DNA from: Labrenzia sp. DG1229
Lineage (GTDB): Bacteria; Pseudomonadota; Alphaproteobacteria; Rhizobiales; Stappiaceae
DNA: 64,000 bases
Assembly (NCBI RefSeq): GCF_000521215.1
Contig: NZ_KI928941.1
Coordinates: forward strand, 77,362 to 141,361
Direction: 5' to 3'
The translations under genes were made by a program, and so were the position numbers. Shown one piece after another: positions 9,240 to 17,999 of this stretch (position 1 is its first letter; each line of letters begins with the position of its first letter). The notes under the pieces are model-generated. The model saw nothing but the letters and a program-made list of their open reading frames with translations. It ran no database searches and had not been told where the DNA came from.

Positions 9240-9455
9240 AGCGGGTATAGTTTCGCACGGGCATCAAAGCTCTCCTGGTTCCCGACACGCGCGAAAGTGT
9301 GCCAATCCCACCAGCCCGTGCACGAAGGACCTGGGTCTATGCGCATGCACACCTGGCGATCGAAACTCCGTTCTCGATCTTGCGGTTGCACGCTCGCAAA
9401 GCCGGCAAGGACGCGCCGGGCAAATTGAAGCTGAACCCGTTGACAGGTCTTCCGG

Positions 9456-9905
9456 TCACTTGATCGCATTCAGTTTGGCGAGGTTCGTTGCTCTCAGCTC
9501 TGCCTCTGTGAGGCCGATGTCGTAGGCGGGTGAAACAATCATCTCAGCCGCCGAGACGCTGACTTTCACGAAGGAACGCACGTTTTCCAGATAGGGCGCC
9601 CAGTATTCTTCAAAGGCATTTGCGATATCCGGGTCGGCTTCGCCACGCGGCATAACCGTTGCCGTTCCTTTGATACGCACCGCGCGGCGGGCCAGGATAT
9701 CGGTGAAGCACAGTTCGATCGCCGGATTATGCGCGAGGTTCCGGATCGTCCCGGGTGAGCGGATATTTCCAAAGACCAGCGTCTGGCGGTCGAGGATGAC
9801 GAACGTGGCCTTGGGTGATACCGAAGGCGTGCCGTCTTCGTTGACCGTCGCGACCGCGGCGGCGGAGAAGTTTTGAACAAGGGCTTGCATTTCATCGGTC
9901 AGCAT
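9456..9905 (-). CDS. PNPOx-like flavin-binding protein (pyridoxamine 5'-phosphate oxidase family)
   Basis: This 149-residue protein has the split-barrel fold of pyridoxamine 5'-phosphate oxidase-like flavoproteins. It opens with TDEMQALVQNFSAAAVATVNEDGTPSVSP, and continues through FGNIRSPGTIRNLAHNPAIEL and a RIKGTATV strand. It lacks the extra C-terminal region of true PdxH, so its substrate is unknown; F420- or FMN-dependent reductases share the fold. It starts 10 bases after the MFS transporter stop and has GAGG before the ATG, so the two form one leftward operon. The divergent MocR/PdxR-like regulator, which uses PLP, suggests a link to vitamin B6 or an amino compound. Confidence 0.8.
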   Translation of the reverse strand: MLTDEMQALVQNFSAAAVATVNEDGTPSVSPKATFVILDRQTLVFGNIRSPGTIRNLAHNPAIELCFTDILARRAVRIKGTATVMPRGEADPDIANAFEEYWAPYLENVRSFVKVSVSAAEMIVSPAYDIGLTEAELRATNLAKLNAIK

Positions 9906-9915
9906 CTGGCAATCC

Positions 9916-11187
9916 TCACGTACGTTTGGGGTCCGCCAAGGCGTCTTTTTGCACGCGCAACAGCGCCATTGTCGCCTCAAAAGCTGCCATCACGACGATC
10001 AATCCCAGAAGCGGTGTAATGCCGACGTCGACGATCATCCATCCTGCAACCAACGGAAATCCGAAGATGCCGATGAAATAGGTCAATGCAAAAAGCTGGA
10101 GCGTTTGCGGCACCAGATCGTGGTTAGCATCATTTGCGGCCATGGCGACGAGGATGGGATAAGAGGCTCCGTAGCCGATCCCGAACAGGATTGCGACAAC
10201 GACATACGCCGATTGGCTGGTTCCCGAGAAGATGAACAGTAGAACGCTGCCTGCCATCACATATTGCAGCAGGGCGATCGTCAGATAGGGATGTCTGCCG
10301 CCCTTGAATTGCGCCAGCGCAATCCGGCAGATCACCACGGTGATCGTGTAGACCAGAAAGAAATCCGCGTAATCCAACCCGCGCTCATCGGCAAAGACGG
10401 TCTGGAAATTGTTCAACCCTGCGAACACGCTGGCGCCCAGAAAAACCATGACGACCGGAACAAGCGCGCGGGAACGCAATATTGTTCCGACACCGTTCAA
10501 GCTCAGCCTCGAACTGGCTTCCGGGCCGGCGTTGATGGCATGAGACCGGACCGGTCGGATCAGCACGAAGAACAGCAGAGCACTCACCAGGCAACCGATA
10601 GCCGTGATGAAAAACGCATCCGACACGCTCCCGCCGGCATTCTCGATTTTAGCCGCCATGACCGGCGACAAGCCAAATCCGGCCATCAGCACGACTGAGT
10701 GCAACGCGAAATAGCGAACTCTTTCCTCGGCCGAGACAAGTCGTGTCAGGACAACGGGAGCAAGGGCATAAGTCAAACCCCAGCCTGCTCCCAGAAGAAT
10801 GCTTGCGATCACTGTGAGCGACCCAACGGTGACGGCAAGTCCGAACAACCCGAGTGCTGCTCCGATAGACAGACAGGCCATGCCAAGCGTGGCAACACGG
10901 CCGAACCAGTCGGACAAATGTCCCGCATAATAGACGGCTAGCAATGTTGAGACCGTCGCTATGAACAACGAAACCCCGACTGCCTTCTCATTCGCACCGA
11001 AGCCTGAATAAAGACGCGGCAACATGAAAGTCAGACCGTAAGCACCTGCCTGCAGAAAGACTGCAAGCAGATAGACACAGAAAGTCGAGATACGGGACAA
11101 GGGCCTATGCTCCAGGGAAAGGACAAGTGGGTAGCGAAAACGAATTGTCGACACGACAAAACGCGAGGCATCTCCGCTTCCTCTCAT
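9916..11187 (-). CDS. Major facilitator superfamily transporter
   Basis: This 423-residue protein has about twelve hydrophobic segments. An MFS loop-2/3 signature appears as GHLSDWFGRVATLG between segments 2 and 3. It lies in the inner membrane; the substrate cannot be read from the sequence. The first ATG (11187) has no clear ribosome-binding site. A TTG further in, preceded by GGAG, gives the common family start near LSRIS, so the first 30 residues are uncertain. It is divergent from a MocR regulator and followed within 10 bases by a PNPOx-like gene. Export or uptake of a B6 vitamer or an amine is a reasonable guess. Confidence 0.82.
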   Translation of the reverse strand: MRGSGDASRFVVSTIRFRYPLVLSLEHRPLSRISTFCVYLLAVFLQAGAYGLTFMLPRLYSGFGANEKAVGVSLFIATVSTLLAVYYAGHLSDWFGRVATLGMACLSIGAALGLFGLAVTVGSLTVIASILLGAGWGLTYALAPVVLTRLVSAEERVRYFALHSVVLMAGFGLSPVMAAKIENAGGSVSDAFFITAIGCLVSALLFFVLIRPVRSHAINAGPEASSRLSLNGVGTILRSRALVPVVMVFLGASVFAGLNNFQTVFADERGLDYADFFLVYTITVVICRIALAQFKGGRHPYLTIALLQYVMAGSVLLFIFSGTSQSAYVVVAILFGIGYGASYPILVAMAANDANHDLVPQTLQLFALTYFIGIFGFPLVAGWMIVDVGITPLLGLIVVMAAFEATMALLRVQKDALADPKRT

Positions 11188-11203
11188 TTAATCTATAAAC
11201 TTG

Positions 11204-11250
11204 AGTGGCCTTTCGAAATATCCAATAATTAGAATATGAGTAAGGCCACT
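11204..11250. promoter_or_regulatory. Widely spaced inverted repeat flanking the mocR start codon
   Basis: AGTGGCCTT at 11204-11212 is repeated as AAGGCCACT at 11242-11250. The two 9-bp arms are perfect and straddle the MocR start codon at 11236. They lie in the shared control region of the MFS gene and the regulator, as expected for a dimeric MocR/PdxR-type factor that controls itself and its divergent target. Confidence 0.5.
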
Positions 11251-12675
11251 TCAGAAGCTGCAATCTTGTCCATCTCACTGGACCGCTCGTCGAAAATTCC
11301 ATTGCAGACACAACTTTCGCACGCTCTTCGGGAGCTGGTACACACCACCCGCCTTCGCCCTGGAACCAGGCTTCCCTCGAGCAGGAACCTTGCACAGGAA
11401 CTTGGAGTTTCGCGGGTGACGACGACTGCCGTTTACGAGCAACTTGTTGCGGAAGGATATCTTGAGGGACGCCGGGGGTCCGGTGTCTTCATTGCTGCCG
11501 ACCTGCCTAGTCTGCCGGTCCGAACGACGAAGGACGGATCCCCGGATACACGACAAACGCTGCCACTCAATGACCCCTTGGTGCCATTTGATGTCGGCTA
11601 CCCTGATCTTGAAACTTTCCCGTACCGTGAGTGGACCCGTATCCATGACCGCATGTGGCGTGCCCCGAACGCCGGTATCCTTGGTCGACCGCCTGCGATG
11701 GGATTTGGACCGCTCCGGACCGCCATTGCCCAACATCTGAATGAGTGGCGCGGCATTCAATGCTCACCCGGGCAAATAGTCGTGACTTCCGGCCTGGTGG
11801 AAGCAGTCGAGTTGATTTCAAAGGCTGCCTTCGCGGCTGGAGACACAGTCCTGGTGGAGGATCCCGGTCACAAGGTGATGGTCAATGCTCTGGCTGGAAG
11901 TGGCGTGACGTGCAACGCGGTCCACGTCGATGCTCAGGGCTTCGACCTGTCCAGCGCTGATCAGGCACATCTCTGCGCAAGCGCCGTCGCGGTCACTCCA
12001 TCCCGGCAATATCCGCTTGGCATGACCCTTTCCCTGACACGTCGCCTGGAATTGCTGGACTGGGCAAAGAACTGCGACGGTTTCATTCTGGAGGACGATT
12101 ACGATGGGGAGTTTCGTTACCAGGGGCAACCGCTTCCGGCGATGATGAGTCTGGATGACTCTGAGCGGGTCATTTATATCGGTAGCTTCTCGAAGGTCAT
12201 GTTCCCGGCACTAAGACTTGGCTACATGATTGTCCCGCATCGTCTGCAGAAAAACGTCGCAGCAATTCTTGGCCGGATCGGCCCGAAGGCCGCTCTCCAC
12301 GCGCAACCGGTCCTGGCTGAATTTATCGCAAGCGGGTCGTTCGCAACGCATATTCGACGAATGCGCAGACTGTATGCAGAACGCCAGAAGGCTCTCTTGA
12401 ACGCATTGCACACACACGCTTCGGGTCTTCTTTCTGCCGATGCAGAAACCAGCGGCATGCATCTTGTCGCTGAACTCGGTCCCGAACTTGCCGGCAGAAT
12501 GAGCGACGTCGAAGTCTCTGCACGCGCTCATGAGGCTGGCCTGCGTCTCGCTCCCCTGTCGAATTTCTACTTTGGTCCGGCTGCGCGGCAAGGCCTGGTG
12601 ATGGGGTATGCGGAGTTTCCACCGACGGCACTTTCCGATGGTGTGATCCGGCTTGTGGCTGCCCTTTGTGACTGA
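11236..12675 (+). CDS. MocR/PdxR-type regulator (GntR helix-turn-helix fused to aminotransferase domain)
   Basis: This 479-residue protein joins an N-terminal winged helix-turn-helix of the GntR type (residues about 15-85, with LPSSRNLAQELGVSRVTTTAVY) to a fold-type I aminotransferase domain. The PLP lysine is in YIGSFSKVMFPALRLGY, and the aspartate that pairs with the pyridine nitrogen is in ILEDDYDGEFRY. Such MocR proteins, for example PdxR and GabR, sense PLP or an amino acid adduct rather than catalysing transamination. It is divergent from an MFS transporter plus a PNPOx-like gene and is their likely regulator. Its own ribosome-binding site is weak. Confidence 0.9.
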   Translation: MSKATSEAAILSISLDRSSKIPLQTQLSHALRELVHTTRLRPGTRLPSSRNLAQELGVSRVTTTAVYEQLVAEGYLEGRRGSGVFIAADLPSLPVRTTKDGSPDTRQTLPLNDPLVPFDVGYPDLETFPYREWTRIHDRMWRAPNAGILGRPPAMGFGPLRTAIAQHLNEWRGIQCSPGQIVVTSGLVEAVELISKAAFAAGDTVLVEDPGHKVMVNALAGSGVTCNAVHVDAQGFDLSSADQAHLCASAVAVTPSRQYPLGMTLSLTRRLELLDWAKNCDGFILEDDYDGEFRYQGQPLPAMMSLDDSERVIYIGSFSKVMFPALRLGYMIVPHRLQKNVAAILGRIGPKAALHAQPVLAEFIASGSFATHIRRMRRLYAERQKALLNALHTHASGLLSADAETSGMHLVAELGPELAGRMSDVEVSARAHEAGLRLAPLSNFYFGPAARQGLVMGYAEFPPTALSDGVIRLVAALCD

Positions 12676-12709
12676 TGAACAGAGAATGGGACCGATCACG
12701 ACATCCCGG

Positions 12710-13042
12710 TTAAAGACAACCAGAAAGGTTGGCAGGAAGGACAAACCAGGCTCCTGCATCATAGAGCGTCTGGGTGAAGTCCGGATGATCACCGGCGAGC
12801 GTAACTGAAAATGACGAAATCGATATGATGGCCGCCCCCTGAGGTATCGCAGATACGAACGAATCTGATGGAAACAGGACTGTGACGGTAAGCGGTGTGA
12901 CCCATCCCGCAGCCACAATTGCAGCCCAAAAACCATACCAAACAATCAGTGCCGCACCGATCGGTGACAGTAACCATCTGACTTGACAAACCGGAGCAAT
13001 CCAGGACTGGAGGAGAACCGGATTCAACAAGCGGCCAATCAT
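12710..13042 (-). CDS. Small hydrophobic membrane protein of unknown function
   Basis: This 110-residue frame starts inside the stop codon of the upstream membrane-protein gene (ATGA overlap), which argues for translational coupling. It has about three hydrophobic stretches, for example SPIGAALIVWYGFWAAIVAAG and GAAIISISSFSV. I do not recognise a family. It ends 34 bases from the converging mocR gene. Because its main support is the overlap and hydrophobicity, it could still be a chance frame. Confidence 0.5.
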   Translation of the reverse strand: MIGRLLNPVLLQSWIAPVCQVRWLLSPIGAALIVWYGFWAAIVAAGWVTPLTVTVLFPSDSFVSAIPQGAAIISISSFSVTLAGDHPDFTQTLYDAGAWFVLPANLSGCL

Positions 13043-13431
13043 GCCGTTGCACTGCGTCTGGTTGGCAACAAGTACCAGATCACAACGCTCGAGATGAACA
13101 GGATGGGTACATCTCCGACAAGATGTCCATATTCGGTCGGATCACCAGCGGCTTGTATTCCCATGATTACCGAGTGCACAATATTCACAAAAATTGCGAA
13201 CCAGATAAATGTCTGATGTTGTGGAGCCGACGGGTTTCTTGCTGCATAGATCAGGAAAGCACCAAGCGTGGCGTAGATCCCTCCAATCATTTGGAAGTAG
13301 TATTCTCCTTCACCTCCATGCCAGACAAAACCTGATGGCCACACTTCACCGATGGGAATCATCAAGATTGATGTTATCCCCGTCAATATCATCATCGATT
13401 TCAACAACGTTTCTCGTGTCGTTTCGCTCAT
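13039..13431 (-). CDS. Four-helix integral membrane protein (DUF6632-like)
   Basis: This 130-residue protein has about four membrane segments. It has a conserved-looking pattern: WPSGFVWHGGEGEYYFQMI, then GIYATLGAFLIYAARNPSA, and near the end GHLVGDVPILFISSVV. This resembles a small uncharacterised family I know as DUF6632, though I am not certain of the number. GGAGAACAGC directly precedes the ATG, so the start is well supported. It lies 97 bases from, and divergent to, a TetR regulator that probably controls it, and is coupled to the small membrane gene downstream. Confidence 0.78.
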   Translation of the reverse strand: MSETTRETLLKSMMILTGITSILMIPIGEVWPSGFVWHGGEGEYYFQMIGGIYATLGAFLIYAARNPSAPQHQTFIWFAIFVNIVHSVIMGIQAAGDPTEYGHLVGDVPILFISSVVIWYLLPTRRSATA

Positions 13432-13490
13432 GCTGTTCTCCGTATTTTTGCAATGGTGCGGACAGGCACTTGTCGTCGACTTTCGCAAAC

Positions 13491-13506
13491 GCATTGTGCG
13501 CAATGC
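13491..13506. promoter_or_regulatory. Palindrome in the divergent membrane protein/TetR promoter
   Basis: GCATTG-TGCG-CAATGC forms a perfect 6-bp-arm palindrome 22 bases before the TetR ATG. A related half-site, TTTTTGCAAT at 13445-13454, lies nearer the divergent membrane gene. This is the most likely TetR operator. Confidence 0.5.
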
Positions 13507-13527
13507 AAAAATGTTTACAGTGATAAC

Positions 13528-14118
13528 ATGAATGAAAATAGTAACAGCGTCAACATCGATCAGAAGCAACGCGGCTACCATCATGGAAACTTGCGCGCTG
13601 TGCTTGTTTCCGAAGGCCTCAATGCCTTGCAAGAAAAGGATGCGGATGACATTTCGCTTCGCGCGGTCGCACGCCGGACCGGTGTGAGTGCCACCTCTGT
13701 TTACAGACACTTTCCTGACAAACAAGCCTTTGTAGAAGCCTTATGTGCCGAAGGAAGCCGGATGCTTGCGGCAGCACAACGCGAAGCGATGCTGTCTTCA
13801 GGTGGCGGCCAGAACGGCCTGGATGCGACGGGCCTCGCTTATGTGAATTTCGCACTCGCCAATCCCACGCTCTTTCGTCTTATGAGCAGGGCAGCACCAT
13901 CCGAAACGGGTCTTGGCGGTGCCAAGGATCCGGCCATGCAGGAGCTGATGTCGAATGTGGCCACCCTGTTGCCTAAAGATGTATCGGAAGAGCGACGGCG
14001 TATTCGCGCGCTGCACGCGTGGTCTGTCGTTCATGGTATTACGATGCTGGTTCTGGAAGGACGCCTGCCTCGCGACATTGAGACGATCAAAGGAGTTATT
14101 CAAACTCCCGTTGACTAG
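13528..14118 (+). CDS. TetR-family regulator with WHG-type C-terminal domain
   Basis: This 196-residue regulator has the HTH text GYHHGNLRAVLVSEGLNAL and then SLRAVARRTGVSATSVYRHF near residues 35-75. Its C-terminal domain has the AWSVVHGITMLVLEG motif of the WHG (TetR_C_33) subgroup. I chose the ATG at 13528 because the GYHHGNL block then falls at the normal distance from the N-terminus. It is flanked by two sets of small membrane-protein genes, one divergent and one 47 bases downstream, which are its likely targets. The inducer is unknown. Confidence 0.85.
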   Translation: MNENSNSVNIDQKQRGYHHGNLRAVLVSEGLNALQEKDADDISLRAVARRTGVSATSVYRHFPDKQAFVEALCAEGSRMLAAAQREAMLSSGGGQNGLDATGLAYVNFALANPTLFRLMSRAAPSETGLGGAKDPAMQELMSNVATLLPKDVSEERRRIRALHAWSVVHGITMLVLEGRLPRDIETIKGVIQTPVD

Positions 14119-14165
14119 AGAATTCAACGGGGCGTTGCGTCCACCCCACAACACAAAAGAAGCAC

Positions 14166-14570
14166 ATGACCTTCGACCGCCTTCTACTGGCCTTTTCCGC
14201 CACTGGGCTCATTCCTATCGCACTCGGATATGGTGCAGATCCGCAGGCATTGCTGCCTGTTCTCTATAGTTTTGATGTCTCAGGGATAAATGAACCGCAT
14301 ATTTTTCGGGCCGTAATGGGCCTCTATTTTGCGCAAATCATATTCTGGTATCTTGGCGTTGCCTTTCAGGTTTTCCGGCAGCCGGCACTCTATGCCTTGA
14401 TGGTGTTCATGTTCGGCCTGGCATCCGGCCGGGTCCTAAGCCTGATCGTCGACGGGGCACCCAACAACTTGCTGCTATTGTATCTGTTCCTTGAATTTCT
14501 GTTGGGAGTTCTGGCTGTTTACGCGCTTCGCAGATCTCTCAAGGCGAACAAAATCGTGTCTTCTGTTTAG
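14166..14570 (+). CDS. DUF4345 family integral membrane protein
   Basis: This 134-residue protein has four hydrophobic segments and features of the DUF4345 family: a first loop ending in EPHIFRAVMGLYFAQIIFW, then FMFGLASGRVLSLIVDG. No biochemical function is known for the family. It starts 47 bases after the TetR gene in the same direction, so the two are probably cotranscribed. The parallel with the four-helix protein on the other side of the regulator is notable. Confidence 0.8.
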   Translation: MTFDRLLLAFSATGLIPIALGYGADPQALLPVLYSFDVSGINEPHIFRAVMGLYFAQIIFWYLGVAFQVFRQPALYALMVFMFGLASGRVLSLIVDGAPNNLLLLYLFLEFLLGVLAVYALRRSLKANKIVSSV

Positions 14571-14572
14571 AC

Positions 14573-14588
14573 CCGGCAAACTTGCCGG
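14573..14588 (+). terminator. Short hairpin after the DUF4345 gene
   Basis: CCGGCA-AACT-TGCCGG forms a perfect 6-bp stem with a 4-base loop directly after the stop codon. There is no T-run, so termination is only suggested. Confidence 0.4.
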
Positions 14589-14904
14589 TGTATATCCAAT
14601 CCATTCACTTGGGCTCATCTTCCATCGCAACTCGCGATGGAACACAGGCCCTTTTTGCAATAGCAAGACGAGCCTCCTGGTATTGCGATACACGACAACG
14701 GTGTTGGTCGAATTTTCAAGAAGGAGGAAATCTGATCCTTCAATGTCACGCCAGCTTTGACCGTAGAGGTATCAACAAGGTGACCGTCCGCCGAATAAAT
14801 CGCCAACGTCCCGAGAGTTCATGGCTGTTTCGTCATCGACGCAGTCTTTTGAGGCCGAGAGATGACGGAAACCACATCTCGATATTGCGGCGTCGTCCGT
14901 CCGC
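14589..14904. other. Intergenic region, nothing supported
   Basis: About 316 bases lie between the DUF4345 hairpin and the end of the leftward VOC gene. Short frames exist on both strands but lack ribosome-binding sites and recognisable products. I see no repeat or clear promoter. Confidence 0.5.
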
Positions 14905-15543
14905 TCAGGTAAGCTCCCTGCGTCCCGACGGCGTCATGATATTTGCCCGATAGCGGATTTGAGGACCCGGGGCGACATCAGGAGGGCGATCCAGAGACAG
15001 CTCGCGATACAGCTTTGCCACAACATCGGGATGCGGATGCTCAAGCGTCAGGGAAAGAAGGCACGCGCCCATATCGGGGATGTCCGACATTGACGTCGGA
15101 TCTCCTCTGTGATCGATAATCGAGGGAGCACCACCGTCAAGGGGAAGCGACCCGTCTTCGGAAATCGAAAACGCAAATTCAGGTCGATTGAAGGGAAGCG
15201 CGACCACCTCACCAAATACGTTGTCATGCTTTGAAACTATGGCCGGAATGTCATGACTACTGGCGACCCAGCCGCGCAGGCGCCGGCCGTCGTCCCAGTC
15301 CGCTCTGACCTGTTCCTGATCATCGAGCCCAAACCATCTTGCACGGCCAGGTGCTCGGCCGTCCGGATCAAGCGCAACGATCTCCAGATAGACCCTGTCG
15401 CCGAGTTGAAGCCTGTGGTTATGGGTGCCCATGTAATCATGGCGTGTCCCGAAAGGCACATCGAGATCAAGGCAGTCACGGACATGCGACACCCCTTCGG
15501 TCAGCGTTGGGGCAATCACGGTCAGGTGGTCGAGCTTGAGCAC
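14905..15543 (-). CDS. VOC-superfamily (glyoxalase-like) protein
   Basis: This 212-residue protein starts with LKLDHLTVIAPTLTEGV, the usual opening strand and helix of a glyoxalase-like (Glyoxalase_3 type) domain. It continues with the metal-site-like THNHRLQLGDRVYLEIVAL. A second half-domain follows (LLSLTLEHPHPDVVAKLYREL). VOC proteins include lyases, dioxygenases and isomerases, so the reaction cannot be stated. The start is a GTG at 15543 with GGAG 10 bases before it. The next gene upstream (15603-16061) reads the same way 59 bases away. Confidence 0.78.
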   Translation of the reverse strand: MLKLDHLTVIAPTLTEGVSHVRDCLDLDVPFGTRHDYMGTHNHRLQLGDRVYLEIVALDPDGRAPGRARWFGLDDQEQVRADWDDGRRLRGWVASSHDIPAIVSKHDNVFGEVVALPFNRPEFAFSISEDGSLPLDGGAPSIIDHRGDPTSMSDIPDMGACLLSLTLEHPHPDVVAKLYRELSLDRPPDVAPGPQIRYRANIMTPSGRRELT

Positions 15544-15602
15544 TTGCGGAAAGCTCCAATACTGTCTGAAAGGCGCGGTGAGAAGGCGACAACGACTATC
15601 GA

Positions 15603-16061
15603 TCAGGAGAGCCGCTGCGGCAACCCCCGGCCGTTGTTCCACCAGCGATTTGGATTGTCGCTTTGGGGATCATAGGCCGCCCTGCTGGCCCAGTCCTCAC
15701 GCAGGAAGATCACCGGCTCTTCGTAGTGATGTGCATGGAGCACGGCATCCATCACCTTTTCCAGTATGCCGAGATCCCTCTCGATGGATATTTTGAGCTC
15801 AACCATCGGATAGGTTTCGGTCTCTCCGGCTTCGAAACCATCGACATGCGTTGTCGTTGTCGATCCGGCCTCGGGTTGCGAGGTTTCCATGCCGACAGCG
15901 GAGATGCTCGCATTGCGCTGATAGCGGCCGAAGCTCATTGGATGAACCTTTTGAACTTCATCAAGGATACGGTCGGTATCCTCCGGCAACGTCTGGATCT
16001 CCAGTGTCCAGACAGGCAAAAAGGTGCCTGATCTTGCTTTGTACCGACTGAGGTCTGTCAC
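15603..16061 (-). CDS. Small conserved protein of unknown function, dimeric alpha/beta-barrel-like
   Basis: This 152-residue protein opens LSRYKARSGTFLPVWTLEI. Its alternating strand and helix pattern, and its end HHYEEPVIFLREDWASRAAY, recall the small PII/CutA-like fold that is also inserted in NIF3 proteins. I cannot assign a function. The start is a GTG at 16061 with GGGAG 8 bases upstream, which is well spaced. It probably forms a leftward pair with the VOC gene. Confidence 0.68.
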   Translation of the reverse strand: MTDLSRYKARSGTFLPVWTLEIQTLPEDTDRILDEVQKVHPMSFGRYQRNASISAVGMETSQPEAGSTTTTHVDGFEAGETETYPMVELKISIERDLGILEKVMDAVLHAHHYEEPVIFLREDWASRAAYDPQSDNPNRWWNNGRGLPQRLS

Positions 16062-16260
16062 GATGGCTGCTCCCTGACGACGCCTGTATTGTTCTCATTT
16101 TGTTCATGAGCCGATCATAGGTCAAGCCGTCAATTACACATCTTTCTGTCTTGCCCGGCACGCCGGTCTTGACCGGAACCAGAACCCTGCGATCCAGGAA
16201 AATCGAGGCGGTCGGGCAAGTGAAGGTGCCCGGACCGATATCAAGATCACAAAACCGAAT

Positions 16261-17646
16261 TCACCCTGGCCAAAGCTCTGTCTGAGGATGAAACTGCGAC
16301 CAGGCAAACCAGAACGCCTGATGGCTGCCAAGGTCCGAACCCTCTTCGTCAACCGCCCTGACCCCGCCGGCGTCCAGCTTGAGGCGCACGTTCTCGTATG
16401 CGATATCATCGCCTTTCTTCAATGCAGCAACAGCCTTGCTCCGTTGAAACGCAACCGGTTTTCCCGATGAAGTGACGACGCCGATGATATCTTCATGTAC
16501 CGGCAGCCGGGGGTCGACATCACCCACCGGAAAAATCGGTCCGTTGGCATCCCGGCCATTGCGGAAGTCGAAATCGCGGCCGAGCGCCAGCGGCTCGATC
16601 AACACCGTTGTTTCAGGATGGGCTTCCTTCCAGGTTCCCCAGTCGGTTGTCACTACACTGGCCTGTTCCAGTTGCAGGTTTTTCTCCGCAAGAGGACCGG
16701 TCACCGCCGTGCCCAGGAATGTATCGAACACCGAATAGGAATTGACGTCATACATGACCTTGTTGGACCGGATGAGCAGTCCGGACGTACGCAGTACCGG
16801 CCTCGCGACCCCCTCCGGCAACTGATCCGTGAAATAGGCTTGCGCGGCGCCGCACAAGGTGCAATACGGAATTCCGAGATCGCGTCCACCCAACGTGTCG
16901 TTGACCATCTCGCGCACCTCCATGATGCGCCTCGGATAGGCCCGGTACTCGCCGTTCACTTCAACGCCGAAAACAATATCATCATCCTTCAGCCATTTGG
17001 CCTCTTCGACGGTGCTTACAGCCGGATTATCTGCCGCCGGTATGCAATTGCATACTTCATTGGTCTTGTCGTAGGGACGGTCATCAATGAGAACGCCTCC
17101 CCACGAAACGTGCCTCCAGTCGATTTTACCTTCGACGAAGATCTTGTCCCAGCCTGGAACGATGGTCGTGAAAATGGCGCGTTTGACCGGGAGATAGTCA
17201 GGCGGTGCCGGTATGTCCCACGCGATCAGGTGATCCGTGACCACACCCCAGTTATTGCTGGTCGGAATGTCTTTTTCCAGCAGGCTCCCGGCGGCATCAG
17301 TGAGTGAAGCACTCAGTTGCGATCCGGACGTGAAGCGCATCAAGTCAGCGATGATCCACACGAGGCGCGGATCTTTCGATGCGGCGACTTCCCCGAGTGC
17401 GACTGTCTGGTCCCGGCCCCATGTCGATTGTGTCAGGCTGTCGACAAAAGCTGTCTTCACGGCCGCTTGCAACGCTTCGGACAGTTCGCCCTCTGGTATG
17501 ACCGGTGGTTCGCCATATTGCTTGATCACATAGTCCGGCAAAGCCTCCCGATCCTGGCTGAATGAAACGCTCGTCCACATCAGGGCAAAGGCTGCAAGCA
17601 ACGCAACAAGAGCGTTGCGGGATTGGGAACACGTCGCATTTGCCAT
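16261..17646 (-). CDS. DUF3179 domain-containing exported protein
   Basis: This 461-residue protein begins with a signal-peptide-like segment (residues about 8-30, ALVALLAAFALMWTSVSFS). The C-terminal two thirds match DUF3179, with the diagnostic GIPYCTLCGAAQAYF and two cysteines, followed by RTSGLLIRSNKVMYD. The domain is widespread in marine bacteria and has no assigned activity. The position after a signal peptide implies a periplasmic location. The gene appears monocistronic. Confidence 0.85.
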   Translation of the reverse strand: MANATCSQSRNALVALLAAFALMWTSVSFSQDREALPDYVIKQYGEPPVIPEGELSEALQAAVKTAFVDSLTQSTWGRDQTVALGEVAASKDPRLVWIIADLMRFTSGSQLSASLTDAAGSLLEKDIPTSNNWGVVTDHLIAWDIPAPPDYLPVKRAIFTTIVPGWDKIFVEGKIDWRHVSWGGVLIDDRPYDKTNEVCNCIPAADNPAVSTVEEAKWLKDDDIVFGVEVNGEYRAYPRRIMEVREMVNDTLGGRDLGIPYCTLCGAAQAYFTDQLPEGVARPVLRTSGLLIRSNKVMYDVNSYSVFDTFLGTAVTGPLAEKNLQLEQASVVTTDWGTWKEAHPETTVLIEPLALGRDFDFRNGRDANGPIFPVGDVDPRLPVHEDIIGVVTSSGKPVAFQRSKAVAALKKGDDIAYENVRLKLDAGGVRAVDEEGSDLGSHQAFWFAWSQFHPQTELWPG

Positions 17647-17981
17647 GGAAACACCTTTCGACTGCTGTTTTCATCCAGTAACGCACGCGCGCGGCTTGAA
17701 GCCTCGCGTGTACAACCACAAGCACTTGGAGCATGCAGACCCGGCCGGGAACCAGTTCCGTGTATGCCTGCTGGCCTTATAAAAGAGGCATCGAGGCGCT
17801 TCGCTTCCAATCACGATGCATCAGCATTTGGTGAGGAACTGAAATGGAAATGCGGCAGGCAAGCAATCACTTGATCGGTTGCACCTTCCCACTTGAAAGG
17901 AAGCATCGCTGCGCCGGCATGCGGGCCAGAAAATTTCACCTGTTACTCGCACTCTTGACTCCGCTCCAGTTTTATCTGATA
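17647..17981. other. Control region between DUF3179 and GbsR genes
   Basis: About 335 bases separate two divergent genes. Apart from the palindrome at its right end (listed separately) I see no strong promoter hexamers, repeats or small genes. Confidence 0.45.
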
Positions 17982-17999
17982 TTTCTGTCATGACAGAAA
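17982..17999. promoter_or_regulatory. Perfect 18-bp palindrome over the gbsR-like start codon
   Basis: TTTCTGTCATGACAGAAA is perfectly palindromic, and the regulator ATG (17990) sits at its centre. A 15/18 match recurs at 18571-18588, upstream of the next operon. Occupancy would block translation initiation or transcription of the regulator, so autorepression is likely. Confidence 0.65.
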
